NCBI GenBank assembly: GCA_021789975.1 | Contig: JAJYIT010000033.1 | Coordinates: 1-47,481, forward strand | Direction: 5' to 3' | Length of the DNA stretch: 47,481 nucleotides | Source: Bacteroidota bacterium | GTDB lineage: Bacteria > Bacteroidota > Ignavibacteria > Kryptoniales > JAKASW01 | Shown here: positions 1 through 8,640 of the stretch, piece after piece | How the letters are laid out: each line of letters begins with the position of its first letter | Position numbering within the stretch: the first letter of the stretch is position 1 | Notes under the pieces: generated by a model | The model's input: the letters and a program-made list of their open reading frames with translations, nothing else | Databases searched by the model: none | Told to the model about the DNA's origin: nothing | Translations under genes and position numbers: made by a program

Positions 1-20
1 TGCAATCACCTATCTTTGCT

Positions 21-58
21 CCTCTCAGATTGTCCATTTTCCTGTACTCTCTGAGAGG
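21..58. repeat. 9-bp inverted repeat (stem-loop)
   Basis: CCTCTCAGA at 21-29 is exactly complementary to TCTGAGAGG at 50-58, with a 20-base loop. A second outer pair, CACCTAT at 7-13 and ATAGGTG at 72-78, nests around it, so 7-78 could fold as an extended hairpin. There is no T-run, so it is not an obvious terminator. It lies immediately before the IS21-like repeats, and its role is unknown. Confidence 0.5.
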
Positions 59-76
59 AAAGTTAGACTCTATAGG

Positions 77-121
77 TGTGCAATTTTCACGCGGAAAAGT
101 GTTCAGTTTTCAGGCGGAAAA
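77..121. repeat. Two 22-bp direct repeats resembling an IS21-family terminus
   Basis: Copies at 77-98 and 100-121 match at 19 of 22 positions; each begins TGT and ends GCGGAAAA. The pattern TGTTCAGTTTTC...GGAAAA, repeated with a short period and starting with TGT, is typical of the multiple terminal repeats of IS21-family elements (recalled family knowledge, not a database match). By orientation this would be the left end of an element extending rightward, but no istA/istB genes and no matching right end are visible in the window. Confidence 0.45.
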
Positions 122-132
122 AACACCTTAAA

Positions 133-150
133 TAGTATCAAATGATACTA
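133..150. repeat. 18-bp palindrome left of the DUF1670 pair
   Basis: TAGTATCA-AA-TGATACTA is a perfect 8-bp dyad with a 2-base centre. The same sequence, with one change and in inverted orientation as judged by its AA centre, recurs at 1815-1832 on the other side of the two DUF1670 genes. It lies 3' of the gene pair, so it is not a simple promoter operator. It could be a protein-binding site or a border of a mobile unit. Confidence 0.6.
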
Positions 151-178
151 GGTGAAGGACAACTAGAATATTGAACAG

Positions 179-991
179 TTATCCATTGGAGTCAAGCGGT
201 ATGAGATCAAGGTACTGCTTGACTACCGATGTAGCGAGCCTGATGATGCGAGATATGGTGTCTACATCATCGAACTTGGTAGAAAGAAGTTTGACAGATT
301 CAAAATCCCGGATGTAACGTTCGACGGCATCACGGGAGTGATTAGTTCTTTGACAGATTGTAGGGACAAGGTAGCCTTTAAGGTACAGGGAGATAATTTC
401 CTGCTTGTGAGTTTGTCCACCTCCGATGAGCTGGATATTTCCACGAGTGGGGAGCTGCCTTCCGTAAAGAGACTCATACTCTCTGACATACTGTCCGGCA
501 GTCATCTCGGAAACATTGAGAAGGACAGCCAGGTCGAGTTGAGAGAGAAGAGCACCTTGGTCGAAGGCCTGACTGGTCCAACGTTCTACTCTAGTCATTC
601 GGATTTCTCTGTGTTGAGAGAGATCTTTGACGGCTTCGATGTCGGAGTCGCTGATGATGTCGAGGACAACGGGCTTGAGTTTGGTCTGAGCCATTTTTTT
701 ACCCTTCTTCGGATACTCGTCTACAGGGACAGCGTGCCAGACCATCTGGCCTTGCTTGATGAAGGAGTTGTCGTTGTAGCGGTAATACTGCTCGATGATG
801 GCAAGGAGATCATCGACGATAGCCGAGGCGGTGATGGGTCCTTTGTCATAGCCATAGTTGTTCATGAAGCGATCGAGAAGGATGTGCTTGAGAGATTTAC
901 CCTTGAGCCTATTATACCTTCGAAGGGCGATAGATTCTTTGGACTGGCCGATGGTGTTCCTGGGCAAAAAGGTCAAATTATGGTTATTCAT
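179..991 (-). CDS. DUF1670 family protein, second of a tandem pair
   Basis: A 270-residue protein of unknown function that I recognise as DUF1670 (family known from Methanosarcina, Chloroflexi and others). The C-terminal half carries the family pattern: a helix-turn-helix-like stretch GALLSQLDLAVLLNVS, then LPTRGNIQLIGGGQTHK, LYLKGY and RTNHSRDAVERYIRDFE. The GG-Q-THK-EI--LYL-GY and T-HS--A--RYI-DF patterns are shared with the neighbouring gene, so the two are paralogues. The N-terminal ~100 residues have no recognisable domain. Its ATG overlaps the stop of the upstream gene by ATGA, so the two are translationally coupled. DNA binding is inferred from the HTH-like segments and the family layout; no enzymatic motif is visible. 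It is intact, unlike its partner. Confidence 0.7.
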   Translation of the reverse strand: MNNHNLTFLPRNTIGQSKESIALRRYNRLKGKSLKHILLDRFMNNYGYDKGPITASAIVDDLLAIIEQYYRYNDNSFIKQGQMVWHAVPVDEYPKKGKKMAQTKLKPVVLDIISDSDIEAVKDLSQHREIRMTRVERWTSQAFDQGALLSQLDLAVLLNVSEMTAGQYVREYESLYGRQLPTRGNIQLIGGGQTHKQEIISLYLKGYLVPTICQRTNHSRDAVERYIRDFESVKLLSTKFDDVDTISRIIRLATSVVKQYLDLIPLDSNG

Positions 992-1768
992 AGGGTTAGG
1001 CCCCTTTTTTTCTGGTCCTGAAGGATGCGCTTGAGGTGAGGGCTATCGGAGTGCTGCTTGTAGAGCTTGAGGTACTCACCGATGAGACGATGAGAGAAGC
1101 CGGTAGCGATCCGAGTCTGGTCTACAGAGAAGCCTTTCTTCTTGAGTAGGATGACCTTAGCGAAGTCCTGGATGTATCTCTTGATAGCTCCTTCGGAGTG
1201 ATGAGTGCGGCGCTCGATATCTGAGAACTGGTAGCCGGAGAGATAGAGGTCAAGGATTTGGGTCTTATGAGTTTGGCCACGCCCCATCTGGTGACGCCAG
1301 CCACGAGAAGGGATGACGATGCCTTTTCCTCCTCATGAAGCTCATATCGCGTTTGATGGTGACAACGCTGGAGGTGAGTATGAAGGCGATGTCTTCGTAG
1401 GAAAGGACGCCGCCCTGTTCTATGGCTTCGTTTGAGATGCGAACGATTTTGTGCTGCCTGAGTCCCTGCAACCCTGATTTCTTGTAGACAGGGATGTCTT
1501 CTTCAGGATTATAGAGAGTAAGCTTGACGGAGACCTTCTTGCATAAAGAGACTGGTTTACCTGCCGGTTCATTCTCCTCTATGGCAAGGTAGTGGAACTG
1601 TCCCGGGGAGATATCGATGTCTGCATGTTCAAGGAAGTAGTCTTTGATCTGGTTAAAGTAAGCTTCAGCCAGTAGAGGAGTGAGATTGAAGTCTTTGGAA
1701 ATATTACTGATGATCGATTGCTTGACCGTTTTGGATGTCAAGCGATCAGAAAGTGGTTTGTCGACCAT
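988..1768 (-). pseudogene. DUF1670 family protein, first of a tandem pair, split by a +1 frameshift
   Basis: The N-terminal part (start 1768, good GGAGG ribosome site, MVDKPLSDRL) ends in an HTH-like segment GGVLSYEDIAFILTSSVVTIKRDMSFMRRK and then leaves frame. The C-terminal part continues in another frame as IVIPSRGWRHQMGRGQTHK, LYLSGYQFSDIERRTHHSEGAIKRYIQDF, which is the rest of DUF1670. The break is in an AAAA run near 1322-1330; removing one A restores MRRKGIVIPSRG and a protein of about 259 residues. It is either a recent inactivating insertion, a programmed +1 shift or a sequencing error. It heads a two-gene operon with the gene at 179-991 and is probably expressed from a promoter near the palindrome at 1815-1832. 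Confidence 0.7.
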
Positions 1769-1814
1769 ATGATACCTCCGGCACTTTTGTTATCAAAATT
1801 ACTCGTTTTTGCCT

Positions 1815-1832
1815 TGGTATCATTTGATACTA
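1815..1832. promoter_or_regulatory. 18-bp palindrome upstream of the DUF1670 operon
   Basis: Read on the minus strand this is TAGTATCAAATGATACCA, identical to the 133-150 palindrome except for one base. It lies about 47 bases upstream of the ATG at 1768, where an operator for an HTH protein would be expected. Together with the left copy it brackets the two genes. Confidence 0.5.
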
Positions 1833-1863
1833 ACTATAAATAATCAGTGATGCTTCACCTTAA

Positions 1864-1927
1864 GCGGAGCGGTTGGTGGGATAAGCTTACCTGCCAAAAC
1901 GCAAGTGTAGATATCCCACCATTCCGC
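1864..1927 (+). other. Stem-loop in the region before the T9SS protein gene
   Basis: GGTGGGATA at 1875-1883 pairs perfectly with TATCCCACC at 1912-1920, and GCGGA at 1864-1868 with TCCGC at 1923-1927. The result is a strong two-step hairpin about 70 bases upstream of the ATG at 1996. There is no T-run after it. It may be a structured 5' leader or the relic of a terminator or repeat. I do not recognise a riboswitch class. Confidence 0.4.
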
Positions 1928-1995
1928 ATGCATCGCGCGAGGACGATGGCCTCAGATTCTGCGGTAGTTTGAACATATAGCATAGGAGAAACAAT

Positions 1996-3504
1996 ATGAA
2001 AATGAATTTTACGATCGCAATGCTGGTTCTGTTTTCCATTGTGCCACAGGCTTGGGCTCAAATAACCATTGACGGTAATTTTAGCGACTGGAATGGAGTG
2101 CCTGCGTATGTGACTAATAGCACACCGAATACAACGTGGGGTTCTGACGGTACATTCACTGCTGGTTACTACGTTGCGGGAAACGACTCGCTTTACGTGC
2201 GGACTGATGTTGCCGGTACTTTCCAGTCATTGGACTATAACCACTATTACTTAATCTATATAGACGCGGATACAAGTACGTCAACAGGATTGACTAACGG
2301 TTGGTGGAGTATGGGCGCTGATTATCGAATAGCGATAATCAATTCGACAGAATACATACAAAAGTTTATGGGAACTACCCAGAGTGATGATGCCTGGGGA
2401 TGGGGCGGGACGCTGAACGGTTCTAAGCCCATCGATGCCGCACTTAAAGATAGCTCATGTGAGCTAGCAGTCGCGTATTCCGACTTAGGAGTCGCAAGAG
2501 GATCTGCGATTTATCTTCAGTGGAGAGCGGAATCCGGCAGCAACGTCATGCCCGTTATAAACGCTCCGCGTACTCCCGTGATTCTTGGCACGGCTTCGAC
2601 TTTGTCAGTGCCAATTCTTCTCTCGCCGGCAACAACCCAGCGGGCCGATTCTCTTATCCTTGCATGGCGCTCAGTTCCATCAGCTTCAGGATACTGGGTC
2701 CAGTTATCCGATACAGCATCTTTTTCAAGATTTACTATTAGCGACTCCACCGCCGACACTTTGCTCACGGTTACAAAGTTGGAATATCTTCACAGGTACT
2801 ACTGGCGCGTTGAGGCCTACAACAGCGGCGGTGCGGGATCATTCTCGAACGCAGACTCCTTCACAACTATCATGTCCGTGCCGACACAACCGAAGCTTGT
2901 TGCTCCCAGAGTGACTTCCACAGGGATTCCTCGAAGGGCTAAGTTTGCATGGAATGTTGTGAACCTTGCTTCAAAGTATCGCCTACAAGTCGCAATCGAC
3001 TCTACGGTATATACCAGCGGCGATTCGGTCGGCCTGTTCTTGGCGAAGGATCTCGTATTTGATACGACCTTAACTACCGCGAAGGACACTTCAATTCAAC
3101 TATCCTCACCGCTTGAGGCAAATACAAAATATTTCTGGCATGTCGCCGGACTGGATACGGCGGGTGCAGGCTTGTTTTCAACCGGTTCCTTCTCGACGGG
3201 CACGGGAATCTTGGCTGTGGATGAATTGGGTGGAATCCCGACAAAATTTGAGCTGTTTCAAAACTTTCCCAACCCATTCAACCCGACTACGGTGATTCAA
3301 TATGATATTCCCAAATCGTCGCAAGTCATGATTAGGGTTTATGATGTACTGGGAAGGGAAGTTGTGACTCTTGTAGATGAAAGGCAGGCTCCCGGCGAAT
3401 ACAGCGTGGAGTTTAACGCGTCGGGGTTTGCCAGTGGTGTTTATTTCTTCAGTATGAACGCGGGTACCTACACGAAAATTCAGAAGATGATGCTGATAAA
3501 ATAA
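1996..3504 (+). CDS. Secreted protein with sugar-binding-like domain, two FN3 domains and T9SS sorting tail
   Basis: A 502-residue exported protein. Residues 1-22 are a signal peptide (MKMNFTIAMLVLFS...AWAQ). Residues about 23-190 form a beta-rich domain starting ITIDGNFSDWNGVPAYV, the pattern of CBM9-like/DOMON-like carbohydrate-binding modules. Two fibronectin type III-like domains follow (about 195-292 and 295-402), each with YYWRVEAYN or YFWHVAGLD motifs. The last ~85 residues are a classic type IX secretion sorting domain (NFPNPFNPTT, YDVLGREVVTLVDE, ASGVYFF, KMMLIK). It is therefore expected on the cell surface or released after transit through the T9SS. An AGGAGAA ribosome site precedes the ATG. 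As first gene of the glycan locus it could bind the substrate; no catalytic motif is seen. A hairpin at 3537-3551 follows the gene but lacks a T-run. Confidence 0.8.
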   Translation: MKMNFTIAMLVLFSIVPQAWAQITIDGNFSDWNGVPAYVTNSTPNTTWGSDGTFTAGYYVAGNDSLYVRTDVAGTFQSLDYNHYYLIYIDADTSTSTGLTNGWWSMGADYRIAIINSTEYIQKFMGTTQSDDAWGWGGTLNGSKPIDAALKDSSCELAVAYSDLGVARGSAIYLQWRAESGSNVMPVINAPRTPVILGTASTLSVPILLSPATTQRADSLILAWRSVPSASGYWVQLSDTASFSRFTISDSTADTLLTVTKLEYLHRYYWRVEAYNSGGAGSFSNADSFTTIMSVPTQPKLVAPRVTSTGIPRRAKFAWNVVNLASKYRLQVAIDSTVYTSGDSVGLFLAKDLVFDTTLTTAKDTSIQLSSPLEANTKYFWHVAGLDTAGAGLFSTGSFSTGTGILAVDELGGIPTKFELFQNFPNPFNPTTVIQYDIPKSSQVMIRVYDVLGREVVTLVDERQAPGEYSVEFNASGFASGVYFFSMNAGTYTKIQKMMLIK

Positions 3505-3632
3505 CAATGGAAGCGGCCTAGAGCCAAAGCCGAAATCGGGGTGGGACCCCGTCGTTAACTCAGGTGCCCACGTGTGCCCCATCCCATCTTTTTGATTGAG
3601 AAGGAATAATTGTCTTCGACCGGAGAACATAC

Positions 3633-5945
3633 TTGCAAAGAGTAAATACTGTGATCAGGAGTTCGTTTGCGACTATTATCATCGCAGTGTCATTCCTGAT
3701 ACTACCTCACGGCGTTTGGAGAGCCGCCCAGACAAGCCAAAGTTCAGGTGCAAGAAGAGTGGTTGGGCACGTAGCGTCGGATCGCCGGATTCCTCAAACG
3801 CCCGGGGGCGAGCCGAGTACTCCTGTCAAGGTTAGGGGTCAAGATATTGAGATCTCCATCCAAAGTGACCTGCGTTTTCTCCTCGATTTTTCCGGTGAAA
3901 TGAAATCGTCTCCGGTTGATCTTGCTTCAAAACCCGGCCTCTTGTCCATGGTGAAGCTGGTTGGCTCAGGCAGGCCCGAGAAGTTCCATGTCGTCCGGGA
4001 ATCTGTATCGACTAAGATCAAGCATACGGAGTATGGTGAAGCCCGGGTCGTTTCGTTCACGGCCTTTTCTCGGGATTCGGGATTATCGGAAGAGTTCGAT
4101 TTCCTCGTTCCGGTTCGTTTTCACAATACCATTATCTGTGAGACATTCCTGAGAAACGAAGGCCGGGGTAAAATTCGGATTGCATCTTACGGACTGCTCC
4201 GCTCTCTACTGGACGCAAAGAAGTTTGGTGCCGATAGTTCGTATAAATTTTGGAGCTTCCAAGGAGGAAGCTATCCGGAAAGGTACGACTGGATATTCCC
4301 CCTCGACCGGACCTACCGGCGGGATAATTATCAGGGTATGAATGCATCCGACTACGGCGGAGGAATTCCGGTCGTGGGTTTCTGGACAAGAGAACTGGGG
4401 ATCGCTTTTTCAGTCGTTGACCAGAAACCCCGGTTGGTTTCGCTCCCGGTGAGAGTGACACGTGCCGGAGCCGTTTCGTTTTCTATAACTGATACGAACG
4501 AAATAGTGATGCAATCAGGAGATTCCACCCAGTTGGTTCGCACCGCTATCATTTTACATCATGGCGATTTCTTTAACGGCCTTAGAACCTACTCAGACCT
4601 GCTGCAGACAGAAGGGTTCCACTATCCAAAGGCACCTCCCGACGCTTTTGAACCTGAATGGTGTGCCTGGGGCTACGAACGGGATTTCAACAAAGAGCAG
4701 ATACTCAAGAGCCTGCCGACAGTGAAGAAGTTAGGCTTCGGATGGGTTACCATCGATGATGGGTGGCAAAACAACATGGGCGATTGGTATCCCAATCTTG
4801 CTAAGTTTCCGGGTGGAGAGAAAGACTTTGAAGCTTTCATCGATTCGATTCACTCTTACGGTTTGAAAGTCAGACTATGGTGGTCCCCCTTGTCGGCCCA
4901 GGATTCGACATACGGCACTGAACATTATCAATCTCGGATGCACGAGTACGGTTTCAATATTCAAAGTAAGCTGGCACTCGAACATCCGGATTGGTTTATG
5001 CTCGATAAGAACGGCAACAGGGTCAGGGTGTCGTGGTGGAACTCGTACTTGCTCTGTCCCGCGCTTTCCGCAGTCAGGCATTATTATGAAGATCTTGTTG
5101 AGAGACTCATCGTCAAGTGGAAGATCGACGGATTTAAGCTGGACGGGCAGGATTTGAATATGGTTCCGGGATGCTTTAATCCTGACCACCATCATGAAAG
5201 TCCTATTGCATCAGTCGACGCTGTACCCATATTCTTCAAGGACATTTACTCGGAAGCGACGAAGCTCAAGAAAGGATTCCTGATCCAACTCTGCCCCTGT
5301 GGTACTAATTTCTCTATTTGCAATCTCCCGTACTTAAGTCAGACCGTTGCATCAGACCCATTGTCCTCTTGGCAGGTTAGACTAAAAGGCAAGACGTTTC
5401 GAGCGCTGTATGGTAGCCAAACGGAAGCTCATAGTGGCGACCACGTTGAGCTCACAAACCACGTCTGGAACGATTCCCTGCAGACGTTTGTCGTGGACGG
5501 GGAACCGGATTTTGCTTCGACACTTGCGGTGGGCGGTGGACCAGCTTTTATGTTTACTATGCCCGGGTTCGAGCAGGCAGATTCCAGCCTGGAGCTAACC
5601 CCAATGTTGATGAAGTACTATCGAAAATGGATTGCCATTTACAACAAGGAGAGATTAAGTGAGGGTCGATACTTAAATCTTTACGACATCGCCTATTACA
5701 AGCCGGAGACTAACGTTATCAAAAGGGGGACAAGTTATTATTACTTCTTCTTTGCAAGAAGGCATTTCAGTGGTAATGTCGAATTTAGGGGATTAACGGC
5801 CCGAAAATACAAGGCCTATAATTTATATACAGGCAGATTTATCTCGAAAATCGCCGCTCGCAAACCTACTTCGAAGATCAGTTTTGATAAATACATGGTC
5901 GTTAAACTAGTCAGAGTTGGCAGACTTGCCAAAGTGCAAGGATGA
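3633..5945 (+). CDS. Clan GH-D glycoside hydrolase (GH36-like alpha-galactosidase type), exported
   Basis: A 770-residue enzyme expected to remove alpha-linked galactose or N-acetylgalactosamine. A hydrophobic N-terminus (SFATIIIAVSFLILPHG) suggests export. A beta-sandwich N-domain (about 50-320) is followed by a TIM barrel beginning EWCAWGYERDF, with the family motif GFGWVTIDDGWQ and the nucleophile motif DGFKLDGQD, where Asp504 is the likely nucleophile. Asp575 in VASDPLSSW is the candidate acid/base. A short beta C-domain ends the protein. The start is TTG at 3633, chosen because a GGAG lies 7 bases upstream; a GTG at 3651 is the alternative. The exact GH family and linkage specificity cannot be fixed by eye. 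Its position before amidohydrolase and DUF4832 genes suggests action on the same glycan. Confidence 0.75.
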   Translation: MQRVNTVIRSSFATIIIAVSFLILPHGVWRAAQTSQSSGARRVVGHVASDRRIPQTPGGEPSTPVKVRGQDIEISIQSDLRFLLDFSGEMKSSPVDLASKPGLLSMVKLVGSGRPEKFHVVRESVSTKIKHTEYGEARVVSFTAFSRDSGLSEEFDFLVPVRFHNTIICETFLRNEGRGKIRIASYGLLRSLLDAKKFGADSSYKFWSFQGGSYPERYDWIFPLDRTYRRDNYQGMNASDYGGGIPVVGFWTRELGIAFSVVDQKPRLVSLPVRVTRAGAVSFSITDTNEIVMQSGDSTQLVRTAIILHHGDFFNGLRTYSDLLQTEGFHYPKAPPDAFEPEWCAWGYERDFNKEQILKSLPTVKKLGFGWVTIDDGWQNNMGDWYPNLAKFPGGEKDFEAFIDSIHSYGLKVRLWWSPLSAQDSTYGTEHYQSRMHEYGFNIQSKLALEHPDWFMLDKNGNRVRVSWWNSYLLCPALSAVRHYYEDLVERLIVKWKIDGFKLDGQDLNMVPGCFNPDHHHESPIASVDAVPIFFKDIYSEATKLKKGFLIQLCPCGTNFSICNLPYLSQTVASDPLSSWQVRLKGKTFRALYGSQTEAHSGDHVELTNHVWNDSLQTFVVDGEPDFASTLAVGGGPAFMFTMPGFEQADSSLELTPMLMKYYRKWIAIYNKERLSEGRYLNLYDIAYYKPETNVIKRGTSYYYFFFARRHFSGNVEFRGLTARKYKAYNLYTGRFISKIAARKPTSKISFDKYMVVKLVRVGRLAKVQG

Positions 5946-5982
5946 TTCAAACGAAGTCAATATTTCGATTGAAAGGTAAAAA

Positions 5983-7041
5983 ATGTTGGAAGAAGAAATG
6001 TCAGTTGCCGAAAGAAAGCCAGATACTTTACTCCTAAACGACTTTAGACCGAGGAGTATCTATAATATTCCGCAGAACACAATTTCGAAGGCGAGGTTCC
6101 CGGTTATAGACGTTCATTCCCATATTTTTGCGAATTCCGAAAAACAGTTGGATGAATGGATACGCAAGATGGACTTGGCAGGAGTTCAGCAGACGGTTGT
6201 ACTCACAATGGCTCACGGCAGGAAATTTGATGATTCGGTAAAATTCTTTTCAAAATATCGGGATAGGTTCATACTCTATTGCGGGCTCGATTTTACACGA
6301 TATGATGAACCCGGTTTCGGCCCAGGTGCGGTAAAAGAACTAAAGCGGTGTCATGAAATTGGCGCCATGGGGGTTGGCGAACTCGGTGATAAAGGAAAGG
6401 GTCTGTTCTATGATGATCCTCCTGCCTGGGGAATGCACATCGACGATTCTAGAATGGACATGATCATCGATGCATGCGCGGAGTTTCGTATGCCGATCAA
6501 CATCCATGTCGGTGAACCACAATGGTTTTATGAGCGGATGGATAACACAAACGATGGCTTGATGAATGCATATAATTGGCGATTGGATAACCAGGATGGC
6601 ATTCTGAACCTTGATCAGCATCTAGAGCATCTAGGTCGTGCACTCTCAAAACATCCTGAGACGATTTTTATCGCGTGCCACTTCGCCAATCAGGTGACTG
6701 ACCTTGAAAAACTAGGTAGAATGCTTGACCAGTATCCTAACCTTTATTCGGATATTTCTGCCAGGTATTCAGAGGTCGCTACTATCCCGAGATATACCGA
6801 AGCGTTCATTGAGCGTCACCGGGATAAACTGCTCTACGGCACAGATATGGAGATTGCAGAACACATGTACGAAACGACCTTCACGATCCTCGAAACCGGG
6901 AACGAGCATTTCTATGTGTATCACTTCGACCACATCAGGGAGTTCAATTACCATTGGCCTCTTTATGGCCTTGGGCTAAGCGACGAGACTTTAAGGAAGC
7001 TGTATTTCGACAACACAACTAAAATCCTGACCATCCGATAA
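5983..7041 (+). CDS. Amidohydrolase (Amidohydro_2-type TIM barrel), copy 1, metal site intact
   Basis: A 352-residue metal-dependent hydrolase without a signal peptide. Visible metal-site elements are H45 and H47 in IDVHSH, H175 in INIHVGEP, H233 in IACHFANQ and D288 in LLYGTDME, the usual HxH...H...H...D set of the amidohydrolase superfamily. The reaction is unknown; family members hydrolyse lactones, amides or decarboxylate aromatic acids. An AAAGG ribosome site precedes the ATG. It is followed after 8 bases by a DUF4874/DUF4832 gene, and the same pair recurs at 11055-13588. A role in processing a sugar released in this locus is inferred from context only. Confidence 0.75.
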   Translation: MLEEEMSVAERKPDTLLLNDFRPRSIYNIPQNTISKARFPVIDVHSHIFANSEKQLDEWIRKMDLAGVQQTVVLTMAHGRKFDDSVKFFSKYRDRFILYCGLDFTRYDEPGFGPGAVKELKRCHEIGAMGVGELGDKGKGLFYDDPPAWGMHIDDSRMDMIIDACAEFRMPINIHVGEPQWFYERMDNTNDGLMNAYNWRLDNQDGILNLDQHLEHLGRALSKHPETIFIACHFANQVTDLEKLGRMLDQYPNLYSDISARYSEVATIPRYTEAFIERHRDKLLYGTDMEIAEHMYETTFTILETGNEHFYVYHFDHIREFNYHWPLYGLGLSDETLRKLYFDNTTKILTIR

Positions 7042-7049
7042 TTGATCAT

Positions 7050-8480
7050 ATGAGACACTTTGCCAAGCTTTACCTCCTTGCAACAGTTTTGGCGGCCGCG
7101 ACGGCTTTCAGCCAGACAACTGTTACTTACAAACCGTCGAACGCAATTTTCCCAAACCCCGAGAGGGGATTCTTCTCATCTTTACCGCGGGAGGGAGGAC
7201 CTTCGGAGAGTCCCCCAAACTCCAGAGCTAAAACGGACAGTCTCACTCTTGCTGCCATGAAAAAGATCAGAGCTGAAGGACAATCGGTCGTGGGATTGGG
7301 ATATAACCTTGCTAAGTTCAGAGATCGGAAAATCAGTAAAGAGGAATTGCAGCGGATCAAACACGATTTCGAATTGATCCGTGAAGGAGGAATGAAGTGT
7401 CAGCTTCGGTTCGCTTACAGCGAGTCAATTGGTGAACCGGACGCTCCGCTGAATATCATACTTGAGCATATTGCTCAACTTAAGCCAATTCTTATAGCAA
7501 ATTGTGATGTGATAGCAGTTATGCAGGCTGGATTCATAGGCGCATGGGGGGAATGGCACTCTTCTACAAACGGTCTTGACAACACGGCCGACCGACGGAA
7601 GATTCTTTTCGCGGAACTGAACGCCCTGCCTAAGGTAAGAATGATACAGGTGAGGACTCCATATTATGTATGGGGGATTTTTAACAGGACCACCCCGATA
7701 ACGAGAGCCGAGGCTTTCAACGGATCGAACTATTCCAGGGTCGGCCAGCATAACGACTGCTTCCTCGCAAACCGGAATGACTATGGAACTTATGTCGACA
7801 CGACTCGCGGCGAAAATTATATTGCGAAGGACTGCCTTTATGTTCCGATGGGCGGAGAGACATGCCACGTAAGTAAATATTGTGAGCGCGGTAATGCTTT
7901 GTGCCAGATGAATCGACTCCACTGGTCTCTCCTGAACAGCTCCTGGAATCCTGCTTTGTGCCAGATTTGGGAAAAGGAAGGTTGTCTTGACGAAGTAAAA
8001 AGAAGACTGGGATACCGGTTCGAATTGCTAAGTGGTACTTATGATACCTCGCTCAGTCCAGGTAGTCCATTTCATTATACTATAAGATTAACTAACCTCG
8101 GATTTGCCTCGCTATTCAATCCGAGAGACGTGGAGATAATTCTACAAGGCAATTCTGAGGGTGACAGGTATGTAACTTCATTACCTATAGATCCGCGATT
8201 CTGGCAACCTGGAGATACGGTAGATGTTTCCGGGGAGATCGGTATTCCATCTAAGATGCCGACCGGCAAGTATTCATTGTACCTAAACATTCCGGATCCC
8301 GCTCCGCGTTTACATTTCCGCCCTGCGTATTCTATCAGGCTTGCAAACAAAGGTGTTTGGAAAAGTTCAACTGGTTATAATAGCCTCAATGCGACGGTGG
8401 ACATAGTCGGCGGGCATGCCAGTCGAGTGTACAAAGGCCGGCCAGTCTTCAGGAAACTCACCATAAACAGTGGCTTTTAA
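7050..8480 (+). CDS. Secreted DUF4874/DUF4832 protein, copy 1
   Basis: A 476-residue protein with a signal peptide (MRHFAKLYLLATVLAAATAFSQ). The middle region (about 30-310) has the look of DUF4874, a putative TIM-barrel glycosidase-like domain: YKPSNAIFPNPERGFF, QLRFAYSESIGEPDAP, MQAGFIGAWGEWHSS (possible acidic catalytic residues in GEWH). The C-terminal part (about 320-470) is the beta-rich DUF4832 domain, with RLTNLGFASLFNPRDV and DPRFWQPGDTV. Many cysteines lie at about 240-310. It is probably periplasmic or extracellular. It is about as long as its paralogue at 12161-13588 and clearly related at DNA level (for example around 8198-8225). The function is undescribed; a hydrolase acting on galactosamine-type glycans is only inferred. 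Confidence 0.7.
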   Translation: MRHFAKLYLLATVLAAATAFSQTTVTYKPSNAIFPNPERGFFSSLPREGGPSESPPNSRAKTDSLTLAAMKKIRAEGQSVVGLGYNLAKFRDRKISKEELQRIKHDFELIREGGMKCQLRFAYSESIGEPDAPLNIILEHIAQLKPILIANCDVIAVMQAGFIGAWGEWHSSTNGLDNTADRRKILFAELNALPKVRMIQVRTPYYVWGIFNRTTPITRAEAFNGSNYSRVGQHNDCFLANRNDYGTYVDTTRGENYIAKDCLYVPMGGETCHVSKYCERGNALCQMNRLHWSLLNSSWNPALCQIWEKEGCLDEVKRRLGYRFELLSGTYDTSLSPGSPFHYTIRLTNLGFASLFNPRDVEIILQGNSEGDRYVTSLPIDPRFWQPGDTVDVSGEIGIPSKMPTGKYSLYLNIPDPAPRLHFRPAYSIRLANKGVWKSSTGYNSLNATVDIVGGHASRVYKGRPVFRKLTINSGF

Positions 8481-8562
8481 CGATAAACCACTCCCGGTGT
8501 GAGGCCGCTTTCATCAGGTAACTCAACACCATTTTTTGTAGACGGTTCGGTGGACCAAAGTT

Positions 8563-8640
8563 TGGAGATGAACAAGTGCTAAGAAAACTCTTGCGGTGAT
8601 TTTTATAATCGTGCCACCCTTGACAGCCAAAAGGATTCCG
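8563..8640 (+). pseudogene. Degenerate 5' remnant of a second GH-D glycosidase gene
   Basis: The stretch from GGAGATG at 8564 to about 8640 aligns with the ribosome site and first ~22 codons of the glycosidase gene at 13666-13742 (offset 5102), with the start GTG at 8576 in place of ATG at 13678. One base is missing in the early codons and a TGA follows, so it cannot be translated. No further homology is seen downstream. The rest of 8481-8798 holds no gene I can recognise. This shows the duplicated unit was amidohydrolase + DUF4832 + glycosidase and that one glycosidase copy was lost. Confidence 0.6.

Noticed and set aside
338-1021. 227-codon plus-strand frame opposite the DUF1670 gene
   Set aside because: It is the antisense shadow of a conserved minus-strand gene; no ribosome site and no family-like sequence.
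3537-3551. CGGGGT/ACCCCG hairpin after the T9SS gene as terminator
   Set aside because: The stem is short and no T-run follows, so it is not supported as a terminator.
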